From NCBI GenBank assembly GCA_002428445.1, contig DIWJ01000057.1, positions 1 to 64,000 of the forward strand: a stretch of DNA of 64,000 nucleotides, read 5' to 3'. Made by a program: the position numbers and the translations under genes. Below, in pieces: positions 53,700-63,202 of the stretch. Source of the stretch: Syntrophaceae bacterium UBA6109. GTDB lineage: Bacteria; Desulfobacterota; Syntrophia; Syntrophales; UBA6109. The notes under the pieces were generated by a model, which was not told the DNA's origin, searched no databases, and saw only the letters and a list, made by a program, of their open reading frames with translations. Positions within the stretch are counted from its first letter, which is position 1; every line of letters begins with the position of its first letter.

Positions 53700-56516
53700 A
53701 TGGTCGACAAGGAGTGCCACGGAAAACCGATTGACGATCTCGTCTGCGAGTTTCAAACGCACCTCGAAAAGGGCCTGAGCCCGGAGGAAGCTCAGGACCG
53801 CCTCCAGAAGTACGGCGCCAACGAACTTTCGGAACGGCCGCGTCCGGGGTTTTTCGCGCTCCTCCTGTCCCAGTTCAACAATTTTCTCGTCATCATCCTG
53901 ATCGTCGCCGCCGTGGTTTCTCTCCTGCTCGGCGAGTACATCGACTCCATCGCCATCATGGTCATCGTCGCCTTGAATTCCGTGGTGGGAGTGGTGCAGG
54001 AATCAAAAGCGGAAAAGGCCATTGCCGCCCTGAAGAAGATGGCCGCCCCCAATACGCAGGTCATCCGCGGCGGGCACCAGATCACGATTCCGGCCCGCGA
54101 ACTCGTTGCCGGAGATATCGTCCTTCTCGAGGCCGGGAACTACGTTCCCGCCGATATGCGCCTCGTAGAGACCGTCAATCTCAAGGTCGAGGAGGCCTCG
54201 CTGACGGGCGAATCGGTGCCGGTCGAAAAGAACGCGGCGGTCATTCTGGATAAGGATATCCCCCTGGGCGACCGGAAAAACACCGCCTTCATGAGCACCC
54301 TCATCACCTATGGGCGCGGCAGGGGACTCGTGACGGGCACGGGCATGCACACGCAGATCGGCCTCATCGCGGAGATGCTCCAGTCCTACGAGGACGAGGA
54401 CACCCCTCTCCAGCAGAAACTGGCCCATCTCGGGAAGATTCTCGGGACGATCTGCCTCGCCATCTGCGGCATCGTCTTCCTTTACGGTCTTTTCCGCGAT
54501 ACGCACATGTCGGTCATCCTCGATTCCGGTTTCATGGACTATCTCTCGGGCGAGAAGAAAGACATCGTCAATCTCTTCATGGTCGCCGTCAGTCTCGCCA
54601 TTGCCGCGGTTCCCGAGGGGCTCCCGGCGATCGTGACCATCTGCCTTGCCCTGGGCATGCAGCAGATGATCCGGCGCAACGCCCTGATCCGCAAGCTTCC
54701 CGCCGTAGAGACGCTGGGGTGCACCACGGTGATCTGCTCCGACAAGACGGGGACCCTGACGCAGAACAAGATGACCGTTGTGCAGGGCTGGGCCGGAGGA
54801 AAGAGGTTCCGCGTGACGGGCGAAGGATACGCGCCGGAAGGTCGGTTCTTTCTGAAGGACGACCCCTTCAATCCCGCCGCGGATCCGGACGTCGCTTTGC
54901 TCCTGCAGGGCGGACTGCTCTGCAACGACGCCAGCATCGAAGAAAAGACGGCGGAAGGGGGCGACCGCTCCTGGCGGATTATCGGCGACCCGACCGAAGG
55001 CGCCATGATCGTCGCAGCCGCCAAGGCCGGCCTGTGGCGCAAGGACGTAGAGAAGGCCTTCCCGAGAGTCATGGAGGTCCCCTTTGATTCGGACAGAAAG
55101 CGGATGATCACGATCCACCGGCCCGAAGGCGACGCCGCCCGAACGTCTCCCGCGGGCTTCCGGTATCCGCCCGTCATCGCCTTCGTCAAGGGAGCGCCGG
55201 ACGTCGTCCTGGAGCTGTGCGGTTCCATCCTGCAGAACGGGACACCGGCCCCGCTGACCGACGAACTGCGCAAGGAGGTCCTCGCTCAGAACCATGACCT
55301 CGCCGCGGGCGCGCTGCGCGTATTGGGCGCGGCCTACCGCCCCCTGAAGGAAGTCCCCGCCGCGGCCGACCCGGCGGAGATCGAAAAGGATCTCGTCTTC
55401 GTCGGCCTCATGGGCATGATCGACCCGCCGCGGCCGGAGGTGATCGGGGCTATAGAGCTGGCCAAAGGCGCCGGTTTGCGGAGCGTCATGGTGACCGGCG
55501 ATTACCGCGACACCGCCGAAGCCATCGCCAGGCAGATCGGGCTCCTGACGCCCGGCGGCCTCGTCCTCACCGGGGCCGAGCTGGACAAGCTGAGCGACCG
55601 GGAACTGGCCGAGAAAGCCGACGCGATCCAGGTGTGCTGCCGCGTTTCTCCGGCACACAAGACGAAGATCGTCGATGCCCTCAAGGCGCGCGACCATGTC
55701 GTCGCGATGACAGGCGACGGCGTGAACGACGCCCCCGCCCTGAAGCGGGCGAACATCGGCATCGCCATGGGGATCACCGGGACGGATGTTTCCAAGGAAT
55801 CGGCGGACATGGTCCTCACGGACGACAACTTCGCCAGCATCGTCTCGGCCATTGAGCAGGGCCGGATCATCTATTCCAATATCCGGAAATTCGTGTACTT
55901 CCTCCTGGCCTGCAATGTCGGCGAGATCCTGATCGTCTTCGGCGCCATGCTGGCCGGGCTCCCCATTCCCCTGAAACCGATCCACCTGCTGTGGCTGAAC
56001 CTGGTCTCCGACGGCGCCCCCGCCCTCGCCCTGGGGATGGAGAAGGGCGAACCGGACATCATGAAGCAGCCGCCCCGGCCGCCGAAGGAGCCGGTCATCA
56101 CCTCCGACATGGCGATCGGCATTTCCGTCGTCGCCGTCACGGACATGATCGCCGTCCTTCTGGTCTTCTATCTGGCAGCGCAGCGCTACCCGGGCCACCT
56201 CGAGATCGCGCAGACCATCGCCTTCGTGACGTTGTGCACGTCGGAGCTGCTGAGGGCCTTCACCGCCCGGTCCGAACACCACAGCGTCTTCTCCCTGGGC
56301 GTCTTCTCCAACCGCTGGATGGTCTGGGCCACATCCGCTTCCATGCTGCTGATCCTGCTGGTGGTCTACGTGCCGTTCCTCCAGCCCTTCTTCGACACCG
56401 TGCCGCTGACGCCGGGCGACTGGCTCTTCATGGCGCCGTTCTTCTTCGCCTCGCCGATCGCCATGGAGCTGGTGAAAATCTACCTCCGGATGAGAAAAGC
56501 AAAGACCGCGGCGTAG
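53700..56516 (+). CDS. P-type cation ATPase, SERCA/SPCA-like; probable Mn2+ exporter
   Basis: P2A-type pump of 938 aa with ten predicted spans. Actuator TGES (169-172), M4 PEGLP (305-309), phosphorylated Asp348 in SDKTGT and hinge GDGVNDAPALK are intact. Membrane ligands look like the calcium pump set: ACNVGE in M5 and LNLVSDG in M6, close to the Ca2+/Mn2+ SPCA pumps. Annotation by homology would say calcium, but the yybP-ykoY riboswitch directly upstream argues for Mn2+ efflux. Ribosome site AAGGAG. No partner genes in the operon. Confidence 0.93.
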   Translation: MVDKECHGKPIDDLVCEFQTHLEKGLSPEEAQDRLQKYGANELSERPRPGFFALLLSQFNNFLVIILIVAAVVSLLLGEYIDSIAIMVIVALNSVVGVVQESKAEKAIAALKKMAAPNTQVIRGGHQITIPARELVAGDIVLLEAGNYVPADMRLVETVNLKVEEASLTGESVPVEKNAAVILDKDIPLGDRKNTAFMSTLITYGRGRGLVTGTGMHTQIGLIAEMLQSYEDEDTPLQQKLAHLGKILGTICLAICGIVFLYGLFRDTHMSVILDSGFMDYLSGEKKDIVNLFMVAVSLAIAAVPEGLPAIVTICLALGMQQMIRRNALIRKLPAVETLGCTTVICSDKTGTLTQNKMTVVQGWAGGKRFRVTGEGYAPEGRFFLKDDPFNPAADPDVALLLQGGLLCNDASIEEKTAEGGDRSWRIIGDPTEGAMIVAAAKAGLWRKDVEKAFPRVMEVPFDSDRKRMITIHRPEGDAARTSPAGFRYPPVIAFVKGAPDVVLELCGSILQNGTPAPLTDELRKEVLAQNHDLAAGALRVLGAAYRPLKEVPAAADPAEIEKDLVFVGLMGMIDPPRPEVIGAIELAKGAGLRSVMVTGDYRDTAEAIARQIGLLTPGGLVLTGAELDKLSDRELAEKADAIQVCCRVSPAHKTKIVDALKARDHVVAMTGDGVNDAPALKRANIGIAMGITGTDVSKESADMVLTDDNFASIVSAIEQGRIIYSNIRKFVYFLLACNVGEILIVFGAMLAGLPIPLKPIHLLWLNLVSDGAPALALGMEKGEPDIMKQPPRPPKEPVITSDMAIGISVVAVTDMIAVLLVFYLAAQRYPGHLEIAQTIAFVTLCTSELLRAFTARSEHHSVFSLGVFSNRWMVWATSASMLLILLVVYVPFLQPFFDTVPLTPGDWLFMAPFFFASPIAMELVKIYLRMRKAKTAA

Positions 56517-56549
56517 ATCCCTCTCTTTCGCGGCGGCTTTCCCGATTGC

Positions 56550-56588
56550 GGCAGCCCCGAGCCGAATCCTTCTCGGCCCGGGGCTGCC
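56550..56588. terminator. Strong stem-loop after the P-type ATPase
   Basis: GGCAGCCCCGaGCCGA pairs with TCGGCcCGGGGCTGCC around a 7-nt loop, 34 bp past the ATPase stop. There is no T-run, so it is an atypical terminator or mRNA 3' stabiliser. Confidence 0.55.
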
Positions 56589-56764
56589 CTATCCCGAGTT
56601 CCGCCGCCCCGGACTCCCCGCCCCCGGACCGTCATCGGCACGATACAGTTGTTCCTGTTCGTCTCGATCGAACCGGAACCCCTGACGGCAAATCCCTTTT
56701 GATATTTCAGGGACATCCGCTTCGACCGTCGATTCCCTGCGGCTGAAGGCGGCGCGCAGGCAAT
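56589..56764. other. Gap with no recognised gene
   Basis: Part of the 335-bp convergent region between the ATPase and the OmpA-type gene. Short Arg/Pro-rich frames only; flanked by the stem-loop and the terminator. Confidence 0.5.
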
Positions 56765-56803
56765 AAAAAACGGGGCGCCCCGCCATCCTGAGGGCAACCC
56801 CGT
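56765..56803 (-). terminator. Rho-independent terminator of the OmpA-type gene
   Basis: On the minus strand ACGGGG..GCCC pairs with GGGC..CCCCGT and is followed by six T, 49 bp past the OmpA-type stop codon. Confidence 0.75.
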
Positions 56804-56851
56804 ATTTTCATGCCTGCTCCGAAGAAACCGTCCCGGTCTTCGCTGCGGGCG

Positions 56852-58012
56852 TTAGCGGCCCGTCGGTACGATGATTTCCACCCTGCGGTTCAGTGCGCGG
56901 CCGGCCTCCGTGGCGTTGGAGGCGACCGGATCGGCCGGTCCCAAGCCCTCTGCCGTCACGTTGGCGGACGGGATATTCTGATGGAGAACAAGGTACTCCT
57001 TGACCTCCGTGGCCCGCTTCTCGGAAAGGGTCTGGTTCGCGGCCGCCTTGCCGACGCTGTCCGTGAAGCCGCGGACGGTGACGTTTTTCCCGGAGGCATA
57101 TTTCTTCAGGAATGCCCCCACCTGGTCGAGAACGGCCTTGCCCCCCGAAGAAACCTCGTTCTTCGGCGTGAGGACGTTGATGGCCAGAACGGTGATGACA
57201 ATCTCCCTCTCCGTCGACTTGACGCCCGCATGGGGAATCTTCGCGGCGTCGGCCCTCATCGCGTTTTCCATCTCCAGGGCCGCCATTTTCTTCTGCATTT
57301 CGTCCATCTTCTGCTTGTCGGCGGCAGCCTGCGCTTCCCGGGCCTTCGCTTCCGCTGCTTCCCTTTGCTTCTGCAGCGCCAGGCGCTCCGCCTCGAGCTT
57401 CGCCCCGGCCATCTCCTTCTGCTTGAGAACATCGAGTTCCGCCGTCTTCTTCTGCGCCTCCTCGAGCTCCTTCTTCTTCTGGGCCTCCATCGCCGCCGCC
57501 TTCCGCTTGGATTCCTCCAGCGCCTTGCGTTCGGCATCCGCCTTCGCCTTGACCGCGTTCGCCGCTTCGGCCTCGGCCTGCTTCTTTTTCATGACCTCCA
57601 GGGAAGTCTGAAAGTCGGCAAGATCCTTGCGCGCATCCTTGAGTTCCGCGGACGCAACGACTTTCCGGGACTTCGCCTCCGCGACCTGGGCCTTCACCTT
57701 CGCCATGGAGGCCAGGTACATGATCTCCCGGACAGCCGCTTCGTTGGACTTCACCAATTTCACCGTGCGGGACAGGAAGGATTGGGACTCCGCCTGCTGC
57801 TTTTCCGCCTGGGCCAGCCAGGACTTCGCCTGCGCGAGGTCGTCCGGGGCGTTCTTATCCGCCCCGGCCATCCGCGCCTGCTCGATAGCAGCCTTGGCTT
57901 CCTCGAACGCCACCGGAACCGGTTCCGCACCGAAGGCGGCAGAGGGGAACAGGAGAAGACCGAACAATCCCGCAACGGCAATACCCTGGATGATTTTTCT
58001 TGCGTGCTTCAT
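56852..58012 (-). CDS. OmpA-family lipoprotein-like protein with DUF4398-type and coiled-coil domains
   Basis: Protein of 386 aa. Signal peptide (IIQGIAVAGLFGLLLFPSAAFGA), a DUF4398-like helical part (about 30-110, FEEAKAAIEQARMAGADKNAP), a long Ala/Lys/Glu-rich coiled coil (about 110-250) and an OmpA C-terminal domain with NVTVRGFTDSVGKAAANQTLSEKRA and GRALNRRVEI, which binds peptidoglycan. Thus it bridges the cell wall to something across the periplasm. No lipobox Cys is seen. Preceded 16 bp upstream by a short DUF4398-type gene. Confidence 0.85.
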   Translation of the reverse strand: MKHARKIIQGIAVAGLFGLLLFPSAAFGAEPVPVAFEEAKAAIEQARMAGADKNAPDDLAQAKSWLAQAEKQQAESQSFLSRTVKLVKSNEAAVREIMYLASMAKVKAQVAEAKSRKVVASAELKDARKDLADFQTSLEVMKKKQAEAEAANAVKAKADAERKALEESKRKAAAMEAQKKKELEEAQKKTAELDVLKQKEMAGAKLEAERLALQKQREAAEAKAREAQAAADKQKMDEMQKKMAALEMENAMRADAAKIPHAGVKSTEREIVITVLAINVLTPKNEVSSGGKAVLDQVGAFLKKYASGKNVTVRGFTDSVGKAAANQTLSEKRATEVKEYLVLHQNIPSANVTAEGLGPADPVASNATEAGRALNRRVEIIVPTGR

Positions 58013-58028
58013 GCTTGTTCCCCCTTCC

Positions 58029-58424
58029 CTACTGGCCTTTTTTCAGTTGCTCGATCTCGGCCTTGACTTTTTTGAGGTCATCGTTCGTCGCCGCCAGGTT
58101 CTCCTGATCAATCTTCAGCTCCGCGACCGCCTTGGCCAGCTCCGCATAGGCCCTCGCCAGGCGGGACGCCTGCGCAAACTGAGCGCCGTCTTTCAGCGGG
58201 CGGACGCTCTCCGCGGCATTGAGAAGTTCCTGCGCCTTGGCCATATTCTCGGCGGAATACTTGTCGCCCTGGACTTTCTGCGCCGTTGCCAGCGCCGCCT
58301 TGGCGTCCAGAAACTCCTGCTCCAGAGCGGGAGTAATTTCCTGCCCGCGAAGCGGCCCTGCGATGCAGAGGCTCAGGAGAACCCCGCAGACAAACACAAG
58401 GAACAGCGATTTTTTCCCTGTCAT
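58029..58424 (-). CDS. Exported DUF4398-like helical protein
   Basis: Protein of 131 aa from ATG 58424, which has AAGGAGGTCGTC, a perfect ribosome site. Signal peptide SLFLVFVCGVLLSLCIAGPLRG, then an all-helical domain (EFLDAKAALATAQKVQGDKYSAENMAKAQELLNAAE) of the DUF4398 type, ending in a short coiled coil. Homologous to the N-terminal part of the neighbouring OmpA-type protein; together they look like an envelope scaffold pair. Confidence 0.8.
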   Translation of the reverse strand: MTGKKSLFLVFVCGVLLSLCIAGPLRGQEITPALEQEFLDAKAALATAQKVQGDKYSAENMAKAQELLNAAESVRPLKDGAQFAQASRLARAYAELAKAVAELKIDQENLAATNDDLKKVKAEIEQLKKGQ

Positions 58425-58732
58425 GACGACCTCCTTCCAGGATGGCGGTTCGAGAAGATCCTTCTCAATTTTGCCGCGGATTATAGCGGGACGGGGCAAA
58501 GGAAGCAAAGAAAAAAATACGCTTCTTCACTCCCCTTTGTACATCGACTCGATCCGTTTTCCGATGAAAAAAGGCGGACGATTCGTGCAATGCAGAGCCC
58601 CGCACCGCCAGCCGCTCCGAAAATATCGTCAGCCTCGGGGACACCGCTCTTCCCGGAAGTTTTCCTTACCAACGTGGTTTTTTCTCTTACCATGTATTTT
58701 ATGCAAACTGTTGAGATTCTTCTATTTTCGTC
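58425..58732. other. Gap with no recognised gene
   Basis: Divergent intergenic region between the envelope pair and glcD. The first half is GC-rich, the second turns AT-rich towards the glcD promoter. Frames up to 70 codons on the minus strand lack a ribosome site and gene-like composition. Confidence 0.5.
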
Positions 58733-58762
58733 TTGACAAAAGGCCGCAAATCCGATTATACA
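58733..58762 (+). promoter_or_regulatory. Sigma-70 promoter for glcD-glcF
   Basis: TTGACA (58733-58738), 17-18-bp spacer, TTATAC/TATACA (58756-58762). The start would be near 58769, about 97 nt before the glcD ATG. Confidence 0.7.
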
Positions 58763-58865
58763 GCGGCGGTTTTTCTCGTATGCCGTGATAAGGACGGCCG
58801 CGCTGCCGCGACCGGAGGAGGACCTCGGCAGCAGTCTTCATCGCACTTGAAAAGGGGGGTGCCGT

Positions 58866-60299
58866 ATGATCGGCAGGGCAAAGATCGACCATCTCGCCGG
58901 CAGGCTCGGCCGGGAAAACATCTACACGGAAAAGGAGGACCTCCTGGTACTGGGATACGATTCCACCCCGGAAATGCACTATATTCCGGATGTCGTCGTC
59001 TATCCGAAGTCGCAGGAGGACCTCGTCTTCGCCGTCGACTTCTGCCGTCAGGAGGGGCTCCCCATCGTTCCCCGAGGGTCCGGCACCGGACTTTCCGGCG
59101 GCAGCGCCCCCGTGCAGGGCGGCATGGTCGTCTGCATGACCCGGATGAACCGCATCCTGGAGATCGACGAGGAAAACCTTGCCGCGACGGTCGAAGCGGG
59201 CGTCATCACCCTCGACCTCTTCAATGCCGTCGCCGCGAAAGGCCTGTTCTATCCCCCCGATCCCGGTTCCCAGACCATCTCCACGCTCGGCGGTAACGTG
59301 GCGGAAAATGCCGGCGGCCTGCGCGGCCTCAAGTACGGCGTGACCCGCAACTACGTCATGGGGATCTCCGGCGTCCTCGCCGACGGCACCGCGATCACGG
59401 CCGGCAACAAATGCGTGAAGGACGTCGCCGGCTACTCCCTGCGCGACATCTTCGTCGGCAGCGAAGGCACGCTCGGCATCATGGCGCAGGTGACCGTGCG
59501 CCTCATCAATCCCCCCAGGGCCAAGCGCACATTCCTCGCCCACTTTCAGGATATCCGCACTGCCGGCGAAGCGGTATCCAGAATCATCGCCTCACGGATC
59601 ATCCCCTCGACGCTGGAGATCATGGACCGGACGACCATCAACTGCGTGGAGGATTACAAAGCGATCGGCCTGCCGCGCAACATGGCGGCGCTCCTGCTCA
59701 TCGAGGTCGACGGCCATCCGGCCACGGTCGCCGAAGAGGCGGACGGAGTACGGAAGGTCCTGGAATCGATCCGGGCCGACGCGATCTACGAAGCCAAGGA
59801 TACCGCCGAGGCGGACAGGCTCGCCGCGGCGAGGCGGACCGCTCTTTCCGCCGTCGCCCGCGTCTCGCCCACGACGATCCTCGAGGATGCAACCGTTCCG
59901 AGAAGCTGCCTTTCGGAAACCTTCGCGGAGATCGAACGGCTGAAGGCGAAATACAACGTCAAGGTCGCCACGTTCGGCCACGCCGGCGACGGGAATCTTC
60001 ACCCCACGGCCGTCACCGATGAGCGGAATAAAGACGAGCTCCAGCGCGTTCACGCCTTCTTTTCGGAATTGTACGAGAAGGTCCTGGCTCTCGGCGGAAC
60101 CGTCTCCGGCGAACACGGTATCGGGCTGGCGAAGAGAGACTACCTCCAGCGGCAGATCGGCCCCGGCGGCGTCGGCGTCATGCGGCGCATCAAGGCGGCC
60201 TTCGATCCGGCGGGCATCATGAACCCCGGCAAGATGTTCCTTGACGAGACGAGTTGCGCCTGCTCCCCGAACGCGGGAAGAGGAGGATCGCATGCCTGA
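58866..60299 (+). CDS. glcD: FAD-linked 2-hydroxyacid dehydrogenase (GlcD/D-lactate dehydrogenase type)
   Basis: Flavoprotein of 477 aa that oxidises glycolate, D-lactate or a similar 2-hydroxyacid. PCMH-type FAD fold with VPRGSGTGLSGGSAP, DPGSQTISTLGGNVAENAGG and KDVAGYSLRDIFVGSEGTLGI. C-terminal domain with metal-binding His in FGHAGDGNLHP and GEHGIGL. Ribosome site AAAGGGGGG. It pairs with the Fe-S subunit encoded next, whose ATG overlaps its stop. No glcE subunit, as in two-subunit versions; in syntrophs such pairs can couple to ETF, which is inference. Confidence 0.93.
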   Translation: MIGRAKIDHLAGRLGRENIYTEKEDLLVLGYDSTPEMHYIPDVVVYPKSQEDLVFAVDFCRQEGLPIVPRGSGTGLSGGSAPVQGGMVVCMTRMNRILEIDEENLAATVEAGVITLDLFNAVAAKGLFYPPDPGSQTISTLGGNVAENAGGLRGLKYGVTRNYVMGISGVLADGTAITAGNKCVKDVAGYSLRDIFVGSEGTLGIMAQVTVRLINPPRAKRTFLAHFQDIRTAGEAVSRIIASRIIPSTLEIMDRTTINCVEDYKAIGLPRNMAALLLIEVDGHPATVAEEADGVRKVLESIRADAIYEAKDTAEADRLAAARRTALSAVARVSPTTILEDATVPRSCLSETFAEIERLKAKYNVKVATFGHAGDGNLHPTAVTDERNKDELQRVHAFFSELYEKVLALGGTVSGEHGIGLAKRDYLQRQIGPGGVGVMRRIKAAFDPAGIMNPGKMFLDETSCACSPNAGRGGSHA

Positions 60300-61595
60300 A
60301 ACCGCCGCGCTGGGAAACTTCGCCCCCGAAGACGCCCCTTCCTATGAGTCCATCCTGCAATGCATGCGCTGCGGCTTCTGCCTGGCCGTCTGTCCGACCT
60401 ATGCCCTTACGAATCGCGAGCGCTCCAGCCCCCGCGGACGGGCCGCGCTGGCCCGCGCCATCGCGGAGGGGAAACTCGAATTTTCGAAGGCCGTCGGGGG
60501 GAAGAGGCCTTCTTCTGTCTCGACTGCCGCGCCTGCTCCACCGCCTGCCCCTCCGGCGTGAAGGTCGGACCGATCATGGAATTCTGCCGCAGCCAGTCCC
60601 ATGTCTTCCATCCGCTGCGCCCCGCCGCCGGGATGCTACGCACCTTTATCCTCAGGAAGATGCTTCCCTCGCCGGAGCTCATGGAAACCTCGATGCTGCC
60701 GATGCGCCTCTACCAGCGACTCGGCCTCCAGTGGGCCATGCGCAACCTGGGCGTCAACCGCCTCCTGCCGGACGTCCTCGCCAAGATGGAAGGCATCCTC
60801 CCTTCTCTGGAGCGGCCCCTGCGGCAGGTCCTTCCCAGGCGGATCCCGGCCCGCGGGGCAAAGCGGGGGCGGGTGGGATTCTTTCTGGGCTGCGCGATGA
60901 GCCTGACCTTCCCCGAGGTCTCCCGCCAGACGGCCCGCGTCCTTGCGCAGCAGGGGTTCGACGTCCTGACACCGAAGGAAGTCAAGTGCTGCGGCGCCCC
61001 GCACCTCGCCGAGGGGGACCGCACGACCGCCCGGGAACTGGCCAGGATCAACCTCGATCTCTTTTCGAAGCTCGACGTCGACTACATCGTCACGGACTGC
61101 GCCGGCTGCGGCTGCGCGCTGAAGGAATACGAGGAGGTCCTCGACGGCCGGATCGAGCACGGACGTCTGGCCGGGTTCCGTGCAAAGGTGCGCGACGTCT
61201 CGGAGCTCCTGGCGGAGGCCGGCCTCCGGACGGAGGGTTTCAAGCCGTTCCCCTCCTCCGTCACCTACCATGAACCCTGCCACCTCGCCCACGGCCAGGG
61301 CATTTCCGCCCAGCCGCGTCAACTGATCCGGCAGATCCCGGAAATCGATTACCGGGAGATGAAGGAGGCGAACTGGTGCTGCGGCATGGCGGGATCCTTC
61401 GCCCTGAAGGAACTGGAGGCGAGCCGGAAGATCCTCGACCGCAAGCTCGCCAACGTCCGCGCGACCGGAGCGGATATCCTCGTTACGGCCAACCCCGGCT
61501 GCCACCTGCAGCTGGCCTGGGGCGTCCGGCAGACGCAGATGAAGCAGCCCGTGCTGCACATCATGGAACTTCTGGGCAAGGTTATCCCCGGGTGA
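60292..61595 (+). CDS. glcF: Fe-S oxidoreductase subunit (GlcF-like), interrupted by a frameshift
   Basis: The gene is split between two frames. The first, from ATG 60292 (AGAGGAGGA ribosome site), encodes the first 4Fe-4S motif (CMRCGFCLAVCP). The second carries the second motif (CLDCRACSTACPSG) and two CCG domains (VKCCGAPH; ANWCCGMAG) to the stop at 61595. The change falls at a run of six G (60496-60501); seven or four G would restore one 434-aa frame. All domains on both sides look functional, so a sequencing error, a recent mutation or slippage is more likely than decay. GlcF takes electrons from GlcD. Confidence 0.85.
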
Positions 61596-61751
61596 AAACG
61601 GCGGTAAACAGAAAAACCGGAATCTTCGACACCGGCGCGATCTGCAGCCGCAAATCCGCCCTTGGTAAAACTTGAACGATTGCCGATGGATACCGGCCCG
61701 GAAATCTTTCTAACCCAAAGAAACTCCGTTGAATTTTCAAATATATTCCTC

Positions 61752-61780
61752 TTGACAAAGCCCTCTGTTCCCTCTATAGA
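61752..61780 (+). promoter_or_regulatory. Strong sigma-70 promoter for the MFS carrier
   Basis: TTGACA (61752-61757), 17-bp spacer, TATAGA (61775-61780). Transcript start near 61787, leaving an 80-nt leader before the ATG. Confidence 0.85.
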
Positions 61781-61866
61781 CGCGCATTCAGGAGATATTC
61801 GTTCTCAAGCGGTTTGTCAGTCAAGGCATCCTGTCATTTATCAAACAAAAAGGAGAGGGCATACGT

Positions 61867-63108
61867 ATGAGCAATGGAAATGAGAATCTCGAAAGCAAGC
61901 GTTGGTTGATCGCCATTGCGGCAATCGTCCTGCAGCTGTGCCTCGGCACGGTCTACGCGTGGTCGGTCTTCAAGAACCCCCTGATGACGGCCCACGGCTG
62001 GAGCCAGATGCAGGTCCAGATGACCTTCATGATCCTGATCGGCATGATCGGCATCTCCGCCGCCTTCGGCGGAGGGCTCGTGGACAAGAAGGGTCCGAAA
62101 TTCGTCGCCACCATCGGCGGAATCCTCTTCGGCGTCGGCACGATCCTGGCGGGCGTCGCGGACGCGACGGGCAGCCTCTTCATCATGTACGTCGGTTATG
62201 GACTCATCGGCGGCCTCGGCAACGGCTTCGGCTACGTTACACCCATCGCCACCCTGATCCGCTGGTTCCCGGACAAGCGCGGTCTCGTGACCGGGCTCGC
62301 CGTCATGGGCTTCGGTTTCGGCGCCTTCTTCATCGGCAAGATCGTCCCCGCCATGATCGTCAAAATGGGCGTGGCCAATTCCTTCTATATCCTGGGCGTG
62401 ATCTACCTGGTCCTGTGCACCCTTTCCGCCCTCGTCTTCAAGAATCCCCCGAAGGGCTGGCTCCCTGCCGGCTTCACGCCGTCCAAGACGACGACCTCGG
62501 CGGCCGATTCCTTCACCTTCGATGAAGCCAAGAGGACACCCCAGTGGTGGATGCTCTGGGCCATGCTTTGCCTGAACGTTTCGGCGGGTCTGGGTCTCCT
62601 TTCGCAGCTTTCCCCGATGGCACAGGATGTTCTCAAGAAGACGATGACGGACGTCAAGGAGCTGGCCATCGCCGGCGGGACGATCCTCGCCATCGCCTCG
62701 ATCTTCAACGGTCTCGGGCGCCTCTTCTGGGCGTCGCTGTCCGACAAGATGGGCCGGAAGAACGTCTTCATCACCATGTTCATCAGCCAGGCGATCCTCT
62801 ATATCCTGCTGCCCCAGATCGGCAACACGGTGATCTTCACGGTCATCGCCTGCTACCTTCTGGCCTGCTACGGCGGCGGATTCGCGACGATGCCGGCCTT
62901 CGCGGCGGATTCCTTCGGCCCCGCCTACATCGGCCGGGTCTACGGCGTCATGCTGACGGCCTGGGGCGTCGCCGGTGTTCTCGGTCCCCTGGTCTTCGCC
63001 CAGTTGACAAAAACGACCGCCCTCTACACGGCGGCCGGCCTGCTGATCGTGGGTTTCCTCTTCGCGGTCATGTACAAGCGGCCGGAGCGCAAGGCAAAAG
63101 CCGCCTGA
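61867..63108 (+). CDS. MFS transporter, oxalate/formate antiporter (OFA) family
   Basis: Twelve-span carrier of 413 aa. OFA-family marks: CLGTVYAWSVFKNPLM in the first span, GLIGGLGNGFGYVTPIATLIRWFPDKRGLVTG, and GGGFATMPAFAADSFGPAYIGRVYG late in the protein. Family members exchange organic anions such as oxalate and formate; in a syntroph it may move formate, lactate or another monocarboxylate, and its neighbour glcDF suggests a 2-hydroxyacid. A single gene with its own promoter, AAAGGAGAGG ribosome site and terminator. Confidence 0.92.
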   Translation: MSNGNENLESKRWLIAIAAIVLQLCLGTVYAWSVFKNPLMTAHGWSQMQVQMTFMILIGMIGISAAFGGGLVDKKGPKFVATIGGILFGVGTILAGVADATGSLFIMYVGYGLIGGLGNGFGYVTPIATLIRWFPDKRGLVTGLAVMGFGFGAFFIGKIVPAMIVKMGVANSFYILGVIYLVLCTLSALVFKNPPKGWLPAGFTPSKTTTSAADSFTFDEAKRTPQWWMLWAMLCLNVSAGLGLLSQLSPMAQDVLKKTMTDVKELAIAGGTILAIASIFNGLGRLFWASLSDKMGRKNVFITMFISQAILYILLPQIGNTVIFTVIACYLLACYGGGFATMPAFAADSFGPAYIGRVYGVMLTAWGVAGVLGPLVFAQLTKTTALYTAAGLLIVGFLFAVMYKRPERKAKAA

Positions 63109-63136
63109 TCTTCGGCGGCTGGAATGCGTAAGGACG

Positions 63137-63174
63137 CCCCCGGGGCCGGCTCTTTCAGGCCCCGGGGGTTTTTT
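63137..63174 (+). terminator. Rho-independent terminator of the MFS gene
   Basis: Perfect 11-bp stem CCCCCGGGGCC / GGCCCCGGGGG with a 10-nt loop, followed by six T. Lies 29 bp past the stop codon. Confidence 0.95.
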
Positions 63175-63202
63175 CATTTCAATCGTGTTGAAGAGGTCCA
63201 TC

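Noticed and set aside
58481..58693. 70-codon minus-strand ORF upstream of the DUF4398 gene
   Set aside because: No ribosome site, no recognisable domain and an odd composition; it lies in a divergent promoter region.
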